Notes: a model not told the origin generated them from the sequence alone. A stretch of DNA of 39,962 nt from Bernardetia sp. (GCF_020630935.1 NZ_JAHDIG010000046.1:1-39962); one strand, 5' to 3'. Shown: positions 23,872 to 33,201, counted from the first letter of the stretch. Made by a program: numbers and translations.

Positions 23872-24876
23872 TTAGATAAGTTCATTACCACATTTATAAC
23901 AAAAACTAGCTAGTTCTGTATGATGTTCTGCTCCACAATGTGAACATTCCTCCACAATACTTTCAGCACGATGCTCTTGACTCTCTTGATTTTGTTTTTC
24001 TAGTTCTTCTCTTAATTCTTTTTCCTTCTCTTCAAACTCCTCCTCATCTACATGATGAGTTGTTTGTGTTGCAATTTCGGCAGATACAATGCCAGTAGGT
24101 ACAGCAAGAACTCCATAACCCAATACCATTACTACGGCAGCAATTCCTCTACCTAAAGCACTCTGAGGAGCAATATCTCCATACCCAACTGTTGTAAGTG
24201 TAACAATTGCCCAATAAATACTTTTTGGAATACTAGAAAAACCTGGGTTGTTTTTACCTTCTACTAAAAACATCACAAAACCTAGTAAAACTACATTGGT
24301 AGCTACAAAAATGACAAAAACGGTTATCTTATGACGACTTGCTCGCAGAGCTTGTGTCAGCACTTGTGCCTCTCCTGTGTATTGGTTCATATCTAGCACT
24401 TTAAAAATACTGATAATTCGTGTTACACGGAGAAGAAGGAAAAAATTACTTCCTGCAAATGTCCAAGAAAAAATAGCAGGCACGAAGGCTAGTAAATCAA
24501 TGATTCCATAAAAACTTAAAATATAGCGCATCGGACGATGAGAGGTAGCGACTCGCAAAATATACTCAATAGCAAAAAGTCCTGTAACAGCCATCTCAAC
24601 AGCAAGAAGATATGTTCCATACTGTTGGTCTATTTCTGATACGCTCTGCATCATCACAACTACCAGACTAAGAACAATTAGAGAAAGTAGAGCCGTATCA
24701 AATACTTTTCCTTCAATCGTATTTGACTTAAAAAAAAGACGGTCAAGGCGCATTCGCCACTTATTTCGTGCAAATCGTCTTCCTTTACTAAATCTAATTG
24801 ACTTTTTCTTTTTTATTTTTTTTACTGGTGATTCGGTTTTGATAACTTTTTTTTCTTTGAGTGTCGAAGACTCCAT
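23872..24876 (-). CDS. voltage-gated-type potassium channel with zinc-ribbon tail
   Basis: The 334-residue product has six membrane segments in the voltage-gated order: S1 near 58-77, S2 near 88-108, S3 near 118-138, an S4 with positive charges in LLLRVTRIISIFKVL (147-161), S5 near 183-204 and S6 near 241-263. The pore helix ends in the potassium selectivity filter TTVGYGD (228-234). The N-terminus (1-50) is extremely basic. After S6 comes an acidic coiled coil (about 277-306) and then a C-terminal zinc-binding module with cysteines 311, 314, 326 and 329 (CSHCG...CYKCG), unlike the RCK domains that many bacterial channels carry. The zinc module may be a redox or metal sensor, or an oligomer clamp. 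No cotranscribed partner. Confidence 0.9.
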   Translation of the reverse strand: MESSTLKEKKVIKTESPVKKIKKKKSIRFSKGRRFARNKWRMRLDRLFFKSNTIEGKVFDTALLSLIVLSLVVVMMQSVSEIDQQYGTYLLAVEMAVTGLFAIEYILRVATSHRPMRYILSFYGIIDLLAFVPAIFSWTFAGSNFFLLLRVTRIISIFKVLDMNQYTGEAQVLTQALRASRHKITVFVIFVATNVVLLGFVMFLVEGKNNPGFSSIPKSIYWAIVTLTTVGYGDIAPQSALGRGIAAVVMVLGYGVLAVPTGIVSAEIATQTTHHVDEEEFEEKEKELREELEKQNQESQEHRAESIVEECSHCGAEHHTELASFCYKCGNELI

Positions 24877-25281
24877 AAATACGTAAATATTTTATACAAA
24901 CATTATCATTTATTCTATTGATTTTATTTTTCAAAGTATTTTAGCTATACTTTTTTCAAACTTTAAATGAATGATTAAAAAACAAAAAAATTGCGTCTAA
25001 TACTTCTTTAGATATAAAAAATAACGAATAAAAACAGTTAGTTTGTACGAACTAGGATAGAATTGTTTCGATAATTTATTGATTAAGCAAAAACTTGTTT
25101 CATTTTTGATTTGGTGTGTTAAAGTCTATTTTATTACAACACAGAACCTAAGATTAGGTTTATTTATCTTTTTCTACCATAATTTTATAATTGTTCTGTA
25201 TGCTTTTGTCGAAAGTCTAACCTAATTTACGGTTTAGTTTTGTTAATACAAAGTATTTTCGTAGCGAAAAAATCATTTCAT
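24877..25281. other. non-coding region with palindromes
   Basis: No gene is visible here. Two palindromes are present: TAGTTTGTACGAACTA at 25039-25054 (nearly perfect, one G-U pair) and AACCTAA/TTAGGTT at 25145-25160. The first resembles the GTTTACGAACTAA part of element B at 15771. The potassium channel promoter presumably lies at the left end, but no good match to the consensus was found. Confidence 0.45.
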
Positions 25282-25331
25282 AAAAAAACTTTACAAACAA
25301 AGAGTAAAATTTTCCTTTATCTGTAAAGTTT
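25282..25331 (-). terminator. terminator of the PorP/SprF-like gene
   Basis: AAACTTTACA (25286-25295) and TGTAAAGTTT (25322-25331) form a 10-base stem around a 26-base loop; on the minus strand a T7 tract follows. It begins about 13 bases past the PorP/SprF stop codon and would end the adhesin-porP unit. Confidence 0.6.
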
Positions 25332-25343
25332 CTGTGTTACTAC

Positions 25344-26426
25344 TTAAAATCGCTTATATTTTCCTTTTGCTTTTGGTCGCTTCTTTTTCTTCGGACGTTT
25401 AGGATATTGTTTCATCAAAGGTCCGGGGCGAGAAGGATGGTATTTTTTCTTACGAATAAGCCCACGCCCATACCCACGTTTTCCTTCATAGTCTGCTGTC
25501 GGAATTTCATTGAATTTGTATCCTAGCATAATTTCATTGGTGCTTCCAAATGCCCCTACTATGTCTCCGATAGGAAAATCTCTAACATACCCAAAGCTAA
25601 AACGCCCATAGTTTACTCCAGCACCTACATTTACAGCATAGTTGCTGCGATATGCTCCACTTACCCAAAAGGTATTGTCATACATATATTGCAGCCCTCC
25701 TTCATATTGAAAGGGGACATTGGGTACTTGCCTCAAAACTACCATTGGGCGAAACTCTCCAGCTCCTGCTGGAATCATTCCACGAATAGAAAGCATAAAG
25801 TGATTTTGAAGGCGAATATTATCATCTGTTTCATCTTCTGGACTAAATGCTGGGTTAAGCAGTTGAGGAACAGAAAGACCAATTTCTAAATTTTGTCTAA
25901 AAGTATAACTTGCTCCAAAACCTACTTCAAATCCAAAAAATTTACCTGAATTATTGAGTAAAATAGGGTCAGTGGGATGGCGAATATACCAATCATCAAA
26001 ATTGATTTGATTATAGACAAGACCTCCCATGATGCCGAAAGAGAGCTTTGAACTATTTTCATATTGCCCTAGTAGGTGATAACCATAAGAAACCATTGCT
26101 TTGGTTCGGCTCGTACTCTTGATTTCGTCTTGCTGAACAAAAAAACCTAGTCCAGAACGATACTCATAGAAAGGCAAATCTACTGTCAAGAGAACCGTTT
26201 TTGGAGCATCTTCAAAACCAGCCCATTGAGAACGATAGGTAAGAAAAACAGAACTATAATCCGAACGCCCTGTCCAAGCTGGGTTTTGCACAAAAGGATG
26301 TGAGAAGTATTGACTATAAATTGGCACTTGCTGTGCAAGAACTGAATTTGAAGTAGCGTAACCAAAAACTATCAGAACAAAGTTCAGTAATAGGATTAAG
26401 ATACGTTTTGTATATAATTGTTTCAT
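25344..26426 (-). CDS. PorP/SprF family type IX secretion-associated outer membrane protein
   Basis: The start is placed at 26426 (MKQLYTKRILILLLNFVLIVFGYATSNSVLAQQ), giving 360 residues with a signal peptide cut near LAQQ. The family pattern is clear: VPIYSQYFSHPFVQNPAWTGRSDY near 32-55, then repeated beta-strands of an outer-membrane barrel (SGLGFFVQQDEI; LSFGIMGGLVYNQINFDDWYI; LEIGLSVPQLLNPAFS; VNVGAGVNYGRFSFGYVRDFP) ending with STNEIMLGYKFNEIP. SprF-type proteins are needed for secretion or anchoring of T9SS type B substrates such as SprB. It lies 89 bases after such a substrate on the same strand. A 51-residue basic tail (14 Lys and 7 Arg, two acids) follows the barrel, which is unusual, since most relatives end on the last strand. 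Confidence 0.93.
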   Translation of the reverse strand: MKQLYTKRILILLLNFVLIVFGYATSNSVLAQQVPIYSQYFSHPFVQNPAWTGRSDYSSVFLTYRSQWAGFEDAPKTVLLTVDLPFYEYRSGLGFFVQQDEIKSTSRTKAMVSYGYHLLGQYENSSKLSFGIMGGLVYNQINFDDWYIRHPTDPILLNNSGKFFGFEVGFGASYTFRQNLEIGLSVPQLLNPAFSPEDETDDNIRLQNHFMLSIRGMIPAGAGEFRPMVVLRQVPNVPFQYEGGLQYMYDNTFWVSGAYRSNYAVNVGAGVNYGRFSFGYVRDFPIGDIVGAFGSTNEIMLGYKFNEIPTADYEGKRGYGRGLIRKKKYHPSRPGPLMKQYPKRPKKKKRPKAKGKYKRF

Positions 26427-26515
26427 AAAATGATTGTCTATTTTTAGTCTGAACAATATAAAAATACTATTCAAAATAAAGTTTATTTAATCGTTGTCAA
26501 AGGCAAGCCTTTGTC

Positions 26516-29500
26516 CTACCTTATTATTTCAAAAGAACCTTTCAGGATAGTTCTGATGCCTTCAAATTTTAAAACATAGAAATATGTTCCTGCTGGCAAA
26601 ATCCCCCCTGTTTCGTTTGTTCCTTGCCAGTCATTACGATAATTTTCTGTACGGAAGACTTCTTGTCCCCAACGGTTGATAATAATTAGCTCATTGTTTG
26701 GATAACGCTCTATATCTTCAACAAAAAACTCATCGTTCAGACCGTTTCCATCTGGCGTAATCACATCGACTGTTCTGACTTTTGGTGTTCCGATAACAGT
26801 GACAAAAACACTATCATAAGTAACACAACCATAGATATTTTCTGCCCTTACGGTGTACATTGTACTAATAGTTGGTTTAGCTATTGGTGTTGAGGTAGAA
26901 TCTCCTGTCAGTGTTTCGCTTGGCGTCCAAACATAATTGATTGCTCCGTTGGCAAAAAGCTGCACATCAAAGCCAATATTAATTGTTGTATCTGGTGTAA
27001 TTTCCAAAATTGGAGAAGGACGAATAGTAATAGTGGCAATATTACTACTGTCTGTAAAACAATCATTTATTACTAATCTTCTATAAAAAGTAGTTGTATC
27101 TATTGGCGTTGGCTGATAGCCAGATGTATTTGTATTAGCAATGTCTGTCCAATTGATTCTATCTCTTGAATTTTGCCATTGATAACGGAACTGTCCAATT
27201 TCGTTGAGCGTGTCTAAAAGAACTGTTCCCTCTAGTCTTCCCAATGTATCTAAACTACAATCTACAAATCCTTCATCAATGATATTATTTTTAATGGTTG
27301 GATTAATAGTAAGAGCAATAACATTTGAGGTATCACTAAAGCAAGGTACACGTACAATACGACGATATTCTGTATCAAAATTGATAGCTCCTGTAAAATA
27401 GTCTTGGTCTCCTCCTACGGTTCTCCAAACTGCCGTTGAATCGTTCAACTTTCTTGACTGCCAAACAAATCGGTATGCTGTACTGTCATTACCTCCTTGT
27501 GTTGGAAATGTTCCTCTGAGCGTATCGGCAGCAAACCCTTCACAAACTGTAGTTTGTGGAGAAGAAATCTGATTGTTTTCTATAAATCGTACGACTTCTA
27601 TTTTTACGACATTACTAAAATCTGCTGGACAATCTCCTGACCTGACTCCTCTTCGTACATAGGTTGTCCGCTGTGGGGTAACAGGGTTATAACTATTGAT
27701 AGAATCCGTTTCGGTAGGCACCCAAACTAGGCTATCAAATGAAACCTCCCATAAAATTTCTATATTGCCAGCCTCTCCTGCAATAGCTTCTGTAGCTGTT
27801 ATGATTGAAGCTGTATCTCCTTGACATATTTTCTCTCCCCCAAAAAGGAAGTTATTTCTAGCATTCTGAACTATGTTCACTAAAAGTCTATTACTTGTAT
27901 CTGGCTGACATCCTCCCAAAACAATTCTTCTAAAATAATTTACCCCTCCAAAAAGCGTATCTGGAACAAAAGTCTGTGTTCCTGTAAAGTTACCTGTACT
28001 GAAAGTAAATGTTGAACTGCTAAACCAAGCGATTGTATCTTGCGACTGTTGGTAGAAAAATTGATAGTCTTCCCTGTCGCCCTCTGGATCTGTACCTGTG
28101 ATAGAAATAGTAGTAGAATCTCCAACACAAATTTCAGTAGAAGGTGTAGTAATTTGGTTCAGTCCGAATGGCTTAGCTACTGGAATAAAGACAACATTAC
28201 TCGTATCTGTCTGACAGGTATCTATTACCAAACGCCTAAAGTAAGAAGATTCATTGAGTGCAAAATTTGGAGCATCTAATGTATCTCCTCTATCAGCCCA
28301 ATTCAAACTATCAAAAGAGAATTGCCATTGATAACTATATGTTCCTCCTCCACCTCTGGGCACAGAACCAATAACTGCCCAAGTCGTATCTCCTTCACAG
28401 ATAATTTCTCCCTCAAACTCTGCTGTAATTGTGTTATTTCTAATAGCAGAAATGACATTGACAGAAACTAAGTCACTTGTATCGACTTGACATCCTCCTA
28501 AAACAACCCTTCTAAAGTAATTTATTCCTCCAAAAAGTGTGTCTGGAACAAAAGTATGTTGTGTATCTGTAAATGTTCCTGTGCTAAATGTAAAAGTAGA
28601 ACTACTAAACCAAGCAATTGTGTCTCTTGATTGCTGATAGAAATAACTATATTCACCATCATTTTGAGGACTTGTTCCCGAAATAGTAATGGTAGCTGAG
28701 TCTCCTAAACAAATATTGGTAAAAGGAACACTAATGCTATTATCTCCGAAGGAACGAATAATTGGAATCAAGACTACATTACTGGTGTCGGTAGTACAAG
28801 AATCGATAACCAAACGTCTAAAATACGTCGACTCTGTGAGGTCAAATGGTGTAATATGAGTAGAATCATCTCGGTCTGCCCAGCGAATACTATCAAAAGA
28901 AACTTGCCATTGGTAGTTATAGTTTCCTGTTCCTCCTGTTGGATTAGTTACATCTATTCTCCAATTAAAAACTGTATCTGTTTCACAAAACCCTGTACTA
29001 TCATAAGAAATTAAGTTTGTAGCACTATCAATTTCTTTTATCATAAATAAAGTCAAGACATTACTAGGATACGACCTACAAGAATCAATTACTAACCTTC
29101 TCACTAAGAAACTATCTGGAACTTCCATAAAAACATCTGCAAAGAGCAGCGAATCATTAGGGTTATAATTTTGTAGTGTATCTACACTTGTCCAAGTAGA
29201 AGAATCTAATGAAACCTCCCACTCGTAGCGAAAACCTACTCCACCAAAAGGGGCAGTTCCTGTAATGGTCGGAATTGTATCTACCACACAGATTTGTGTT
29301 TGTGAAATAGAAATTGCAGAAGTATCATTTCCTAGGTCTGGAGAGATAAAAATATTGACAATATTACTTGTATCTCTAAAACAAGCACTTTCTACTACTC
29401 TTCTGACATAAAAAGTATCATTAGCTATCGGAGGGATATAACTTCTTCCTGCTGAATCTACACTCAACCAGTCGGCTGTATCTAATCGTGTTGCAATTTG

Positions 29501-31336
29501 CCATATATGTTTATAGTTTCCATCTCCTCCTGTCGGAATATTTCCAATAAGTGTATCTGGACGAGTACCAATACAAATGGTCTGACTTTCAAAAATAGAA
29601 TCTGCCTCTACTGGAGAAAGAGGAAAAAGCGTAATGACGTTACTTGTATCTGGCGCACAAGCTCCTGTAACAATCCTTCTAAACTGAACCGTATCTGTCG
29701 TAACGATAGAATCTGTAAACGTAAAATTTTGTGTTTGAACACTATCAATCCATGTTTGTCCAGAATCTAAAGATACTTGATAGCGATAACGCAATGGACT
29801 GGTAGCTGAAGAATCTGAAGTTGTGCCATAAATATCTGTTGGAAAATCACCCAAACAAACGCTCTGAATAGAAGGAAAAAGTGTATTCGTCGTAATATTT
29901 GGCAAAATCACTACCCTAACCTTCAAAGTTGTATCTTCTGTACAGCCTGTGTCGGGGGCAGGAACAACAATTCTTCTAAAATAAGCAGTGTCTGTGATAG
30001 TAATTCCAGCATTATTTAAGTTATAGTTTTGAACATTTCCTACCGAAGCATCTACCCAGTTAGTAGTATCACCATCTAAAGCCTGTTGCCATTTGTAAGA
30101 GAAAAAGGCTACTTCACCCAGTTCTGCCTCCGAACCTTGAATGGTGGGAAGGGGTGTTCCTTCACAAATTGTAGTATCTGGAGTGATGAGACTATTATTT
30201 GAAGGACATTCAACAACATTTACTAAAAATCTTTTTCTATTGAGTGTAACGTTTGGTGCGCCAGTATGAGTAACCTCAGCTGTATAAATTCCTTCGTGGT
30301 CGGCAACTGTGGCATTATTTACTACCAAAACACTATCATCATTTTGTTCACTAATTAAATCTCCTGCACGAAGCCAACGATAAGTTGTTGTTCCATTTAT
30401 TTGATTTACAGAAACTGTATCTTTGAATGTTCCTCCTTGTGGCACATTAATGATTTTAAAATCTCCAACGCTATCTTGTGGCGAATACGTAAAAGTATAT
30501 TGAGACTTGTTGTTAGGAACAAGGCTATTCCATTTTAATCTGTTGTTGGAAAAGTCTAATGTAATAGGTCTATTTACTGGAAGAGTAGGCACATTTTCAA
30601 TAAAATTGGAATCAATGCTGATAAAATCAAGGTCTGCAAGCGTGGCAATGTCTGTAAGTTCTACTGGAAAGTTTCCTGTAAGAGAGTTAAAACTCAAATC
30701 TAATCGCTCTATCCCTATTACATTAGCAATTTCAGAAGGAATTTCTCCTGTCAAGTCATTATTGGATAGGTTCAAATCTTTTAACGTAGTGAGCGTACCA
30801 AAACCTATCGGAATATTTCCTGTAAGCTCATTATTAGAAAAATCAATTTTAGTTACTTGGTTGAGTTTGTCTCCTCCAAACATAGAGGCTGGCACTGAAT
30901 TTTTTAGCCCCTTATTACTCAAATTAAGTTCTAAAACACAACTATCACTCGCATTCAAGACCACCCCATCCCATGTCGTCCAAGGGTCTGTAAGTATCCA
31001 AGGGTTTGTCCAGTTTGCACCATCAGTAGCATTATAGAGTTCTACCAAAGCCAAAGAATCATCTGGCAAACACATCAAACGATACATTTCCTTTTTAGAC
31101 AGAGGACTGAGTAATGCTTTTGGAAAATGGTTCTGAAAAACATTATTTTCAATGAAAGTTGTTTCTGTTTCCAACAGAAGAGTTTCTAAATGATTTTTCT
31201 TAATGAAAGGAGTAGTAAAAGCAGTAAGTCCTACTACAAAAGCAGCTACAAATAAAACTTGCCAACACTTTGTAAGTTTTCTTTTATGGATAGTACTATT
31301 GATAAATAATTGTTTTAGTAATTGTAACGGATTCAT
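26516..31336 (-). CDS. giant secreted adhesin-like protein with LRR, Ig-like repeats and T9SS type B sorting domain
   Basis: The 1606-residue product has an unusually long signal region (hydrophobic part near residues 27-43 after a basic 25-residue head). Next come leucine-rich repeats at about 130-255 (LDLSFNSLTGNFPVELTD), an Ig-like domain near 285-375 (DHEGIYTAEV), and about eleven Ig-like repeats of 92-102 residues (376 to 1440), each with a paired WQ-DS-W core, a YFRRLV segment and a C-TDTSNVV end. Then follow a PKD-like domain and a type B C-terminal sorting domain (TPDGNGLNDEFF, NELIIINRWGQEVF, GTYFYVLKF; about 1525-1606). It is exported by the type IX system. Cysteines are two per repeat, suggesting internal disulfides. 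Repeats 5-6 and 7-8 are recent copies. Probable cell-surface adhesion or gliding role; the ligand is unknown. Confidence 0.93.
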   Translation of the reverse strand: MNPLQLLKQLFINSTIHKRKLTKCWQVLFVAAFVVGLTAFTTPFIKKNHLETLLLETETTFIENNVFQNHFPKALLSPLSKKEMYRLMCLPDDSLALVELYNATDGANWTNPWILTDPWTTWDGVVLNASDSCVLELNLSNKGLKNSVPASMFGGDKLNQVTKIDFSNNELTGNIPIGFGTLTTLKDLNLSNNDLTGEIPSEIANVIGIERLDLSFNSLTGNFPVELTDIATLADLDFISIDSNFIENVPTLPVNRPITLDFSNNRLKWNSLVPNNKSQYTFTYSPQDSVGDFKIINVPQGGTFKDTVSVNQINGTTTYRWLRAGDLISEQNDDSVLVVNNATVADHEGIYTAEVTHTGAPNVTLNRKRFLVNVVECPSNNSLITPDTTICEGTPLPTIQGSEAELGEVAFFSYKWQQALDGDTTNWVDASVGNVQNYNLNNAGITITDTAYFRRIVVPAPDTGCTEDTTLKVRVVILPNITTNTLFPSIQSVCLGDFPTDIYGTTSDSSATSPLRYRYQVSLDSGQTWIDSVQTQNFTFTDSIVTTDTVQFRRIVTGACAPDTSNVITLFPLSPVEADSIFESQTICIGTRPDTLIGNIPTGGDGNYKHIWQIATRLDTADWLSVDSAGRSYIPPIANDTFYVRRVVESACFRDTSNIVNIFISPDLGNDTSAISISQTQICVVDTIPTITGTAPFGGVGFRYEWEVSLDSSTWTSVDTLQNYNPNDSLLFADVFMEVPDSFLVRRLVIDSCRSYPSNVLTLFMIKEIDSATNLISYDSTGFCETDTVFNWRIDVTNPTGGTGNYNYQWQVSFDSIRWADRDDSTHITPFDLTESTYFRRLVIDSCTTDTSNVVLIPIIRSFGDNSISVPFTNICLGDSATITISGTSPQNDGEYSYFYQQSRDTIAWFSSSTFTFSTGTFTDTQHTFVPDTLFGGINYFRRVVLGGCQVDTSDLVSVNVISAIRNNTITAEFEGEIICEGDTTWAVIGSVPRGGGGTYSYQWQFSFDSLNWADRGDTLDAPNFALNESSYFRRLVIDTCQTDTSNVVFIPVAKPFGLNQITTPSTEICVGDSTTISITGTDPEGDREDYQFFYQQSQDTIAWFSSSTFTFSTGNFTGTQTFVPDTLFGGVNYFRRIVLGGCQPDTSNRLLVNIVQNARNNFLFGGEKICQGDTASIITATEAIAGEAGNIEILWEVSFDSLVWVPTETDSINSYNPVTPQRTTYVRRGVRSGDCPADFSNVVKIEVVRFIENNQISSPQTTVCEGFAADTLRGTFPTQGGNDSTAYRFVWQSRKLNDSTAVWRTVGGDQDYFTGAINFDTEYRRIVRVPCFSDTSNVIALTINPTIKNNIIDEGFVDCSLDTLGRLEGTVLLDTLNEIGQFRYQWQNSRDRINWTDIANTNTSGYQPTPIDTTTFYRRLVINDCFTDSSNIATITIRPSPILEITPDTTINIGFDVQLFANGAINYVWTPSETLTGDSTSTPIAKPTISTMYTVRAENIYGCVTYDSVFVTVIGTPKVRTVDVITPDGNGLNDEFFVEDIERYPNNELIIINRWGQEVFRTENYRNDWQGTNETGGILPAGTYFYVLKFEGIRTILKGSFEIIR
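27866..28446 (-). repeat. duplicated Ig-like pair within the adhesin, copy 2 (repeats 7-8)
   Basis: Encodes residues about 964-1157. It matches repeats 5-6 (28447-29035) in order and detail: WADR near the start, DTSNVV, then FYQQS-DTIAWFSSSTFTFSTG. Boundaries are approximate (within about 10 bases). Confidence 0.75.
28447..29035 (-). repeat. duplicated Ig-like pair within the adhesin, copy 1 (repeats 5-6)
   Basis: Encodes residues about 768-963. Protein and DNA similarity with repeats 7-8 is far higher than between other repeats of this protein, pointing to a recent in-frame tandem duplication of about 585 bases. Confidence 0.75.
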
Positions 31337-31750
31337 AATTATGGTAGAAACGTTCTACATTTGATACATCAAGAGGTAGAGCGTTGTATTTTCGTAGAAT
31401 TTTTTTGAACTTAAAATCTAAAGAGAAGTATCTCAAATCTAACTTTACAGTATCAGAATAAATATATTTTGATGAGAGATTAGTATTAAAAAAATCAATT
31501 ATCAAAAACATATCACTCTTTGGCAGCGTATTTACATAACGGAAAGCACGGCTACAAAATTACAGTTTTATAACTGTAAAACAGAAAACTGGCACAATTT
31601 ATTTAATCTTTATTTTGAATTTGGATTACGTTTTCAAAACTATACATCTGTTCAAATACTTAAAAATTGGAAAAAGGTCATTAAATTTGTACTTGGTTCA
31701 AGAAACACAGACACTCAAAAAGAAAGTCATTTATTCAAAAAACATCGTTT
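31337..31750. other. non-coding region upstream of the adhesin
   Basis: Divergent leader of the adhesin (minus) and the coiled-coil protein (plus). A minus-strand TAATTTTG at 31555-31562 with TCTG 19 bases upstream (31582-31585) is a possible adhesin promoter with a roughly 210-base leader; a plus-strand TAAATTTG at 31682-31689 could serve the coiled-coil gene, but its -33 element is not visible. A 71-codon frame at 31296-31511 is considered spurious. Confidence 0.4.
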
Positions 31751-32419
31751 ATGTATTCTTCTCAAAACACTACTAGAATAGGTAATACAACATCATCCTT
31801 TACTGCTTCTATTTCAAAGTCTGTATTGCTTACCTTTCAACATTCGTATCAAAACAAACTTCATTCGCTGCAATCTTTTCAACTACAACTCAAAGAACAA
31901 AGAGAGATGACACTTGATAAATTTGATTTCCAAAAACAACAACTTCAAACTCTTATTGTAGAAATTGCTGGCTTTTTAGACGATTTGATGCTACCCATAG
32001 TAGAAGAAAATCCTTTTTTCTTAGAAGATTTTATTCTCTATATTGAAAATTCTGTTGAGCAAGTAGAAAATCAATTACGTTTGTTTACTACACTTTCGTT
32101 ATCTTCCCTACGTAAACAAGTAGCCAAAACGTCGCAACAACTTGAAACAAAAGCTCTAAAAGAATCTTTTGAGAACAAACAAAAACGAACTTTGGCACAA
32201 ACGGAAAAACTTTTAGACAATCTAAATCAGCAACTTATTGCTATTCGTCATCGCATAGAAAAATTGAAAGACCAAATATTCAGTGGTACTTATGCCTTGC
32301 CTGTCATAGCTGTTTCAGCTTCTGATTTGCCTTCATTACCAAATCTTTCAACAGTTACAGATAAAACAATTTCTAATATTGAACTTATCAAACAAGATAT
32401 AAAGCGTCTTTTTATGTAG
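31751..32419 (+). CDS. hypothetical coiled-coil protein
   Basis: The 222-residue product is soluble, without signal peptide or membrane segment. It is rich in Gln, Leu, Lys and Glu with long heptad-like stretches (about 35-60, 100-170: KQVAKTSQQLETKALKESF, QTEKLLDNLNQQLIAIRHRI) consistent with extended coiled coils. No family was recognised. It lies divergently from the adhesin gene and 51 bases upstream of an outer-membrane barrel gene, so it could belong with either, but nothing ties it to a function. Confidence 0.68.
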   Translation: MYSSQNTTRIGNTTSSFTASISKSVLLTFQHSYQNKLHSLQSFQLQLKEQREMTLDKFDFQKQQLQTLIVEIAGFLDDLMLPIVEENPFFLEDFILYIENSVEQVENQLRLFTTLSLSSLRKQVAKTSQQLETKALKESFENKQKRTLAQTEKLLDNLNQQLIAIRHRIEKLKDQIFSGTYALPVIAVSASDLPSLPNLSTVTDKTISNIELIKQDIKRLFM

Positions 32420-32470
32420 CTATTTTTATAACCTATAAATCTATTTTCATCAACTTTACCTTAACTTTTT

Positions 32471-33133
32471 ATGAAAAAAATAACTTTTCTAGCTGTACTT
32501 TTTATTTTTACTGGTTTTTTATCAAAAGCCGTAGCTCAGTCACCTGTGCGTTTGGGTCTGAAGTTTAATCCTATTATTTCTTATGCAAGAATTACGGATG
32601 AAGACAAAAAATCTATTGACGGGCTTGATGCCAGTTCAAAACTTGGTTTTTCAGGAGGTCTGATGGCAGATTTCAATTTTTCTGAACGTGCTGCTTTTCA
32701 TACAGGACTTTTAATTGTCTCAAAGGGATATGAAACGAGTATTGATGGATTAGATGCCACTACAACCTCAAAAGTTACGGCAGTAGAAGTGCCTTTAGCT
32801 CTCAAAATGCGCTCTGGAGATATTGCTAATGGTCTTCGTATTCGTGGTCTTTTTGGAGGACAGTTAGGTTTAAATGTTTCTTCAAAAACAACATCAGAGC
32901 TTGCAGGTGTTTCTGTAGAAGACAGAAACACAAGTGATTACTATCAGCCTTTGAGCGTAGATTTCTTGGTTGGAGCAGGTGTAGAGTATGATATTGAAAC
33001 TGTCGGAACGCTAGATTTTGGCTTGAGTTATCACCACGGTCTAACTCGTTTCAATAAAAAAGGTGATGATGGTGATTTTGGTGTCAGAGCCTTACTTAAT
33101 TACTTCTCGTTAGATATTGGTTTCTTCTTCTAA
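32471..33133 (+). CDS. outer membrane beta-barrel protein (PorT-like family)
   Basis: The 220-residue product has a signal peptide (MKKITFLAVLFIFTGFLSKAVAQSP, cleavage near VAQ) and strands typical of an eight-stranded outer-membrane barrel: RLGLKFNPIISYARI, LGFSGGLMADFNFSERAAFHTGLLIVSKGYE, VTAVEVPLALKMR, IRGLFGGQLGLNV and a C-terminal strand LLNYFSLDIGFFF ending in phenylalanine. It belongs to the large porin-like 'outer membrane protein beta-barrel' group of Bacteroidota that includes PorT, though it is not clearly the T9SS component itself. A strong terminator follows. Confidence 0.86.
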   Translation: MKKITFLAVLFIFTGFLSKAVAQSPVRLGLKFNPIISYARITDEDKKSIDGLDASSKLGFSGGLMADFNFSERAAFHTGLLIVSKGYETSIDGLDATTTSKVTAVEVPLALKMRSGDIANGLRIRGLFGGQLGLNVSSKTTSELAGVSVEDRNTSDYYQPLSVDFLVGAGVEYDIETVGTLDFGLSYHHGLTRFNKKGDDGDFGVRALLNYFSLDIGFFF

Positions 33134-33153
33134 ATTTTATAGATATTCTTCTT

Positions 33154-33187
33154 AAAAAAAGGTTGTTTTTTTGAAACAACCTTTTTT
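33154..33187. terminator. bidirectional terminator
   Basis: A 14-base stem (AAAAAAGGTTGTTT with AAACAACCTTTTTT) with a five-base loop ends in a T-run on both strands. It lies between the convergent barrel gene and the adenosyltransferase gene, so it could serve both. Confidence 0.88.
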
Positions 33188-33201
33188 CATGCTCATATTT
33201 T

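Noticed and set aside
26516-31336. CRISPR or simple DNA repeats in the adhesin region
   Set aside because: The repeats are translated in frame, about 95 codons long and diverged; they are protein domains.
31296-31511. 71-codon minus-strand frame overlapping the adhesin start
   Set aside because: It overlaps the start of the 1606-residue gene, has no family, signal or ribosome site, and its composition fits AT-rich non-coding DNA.
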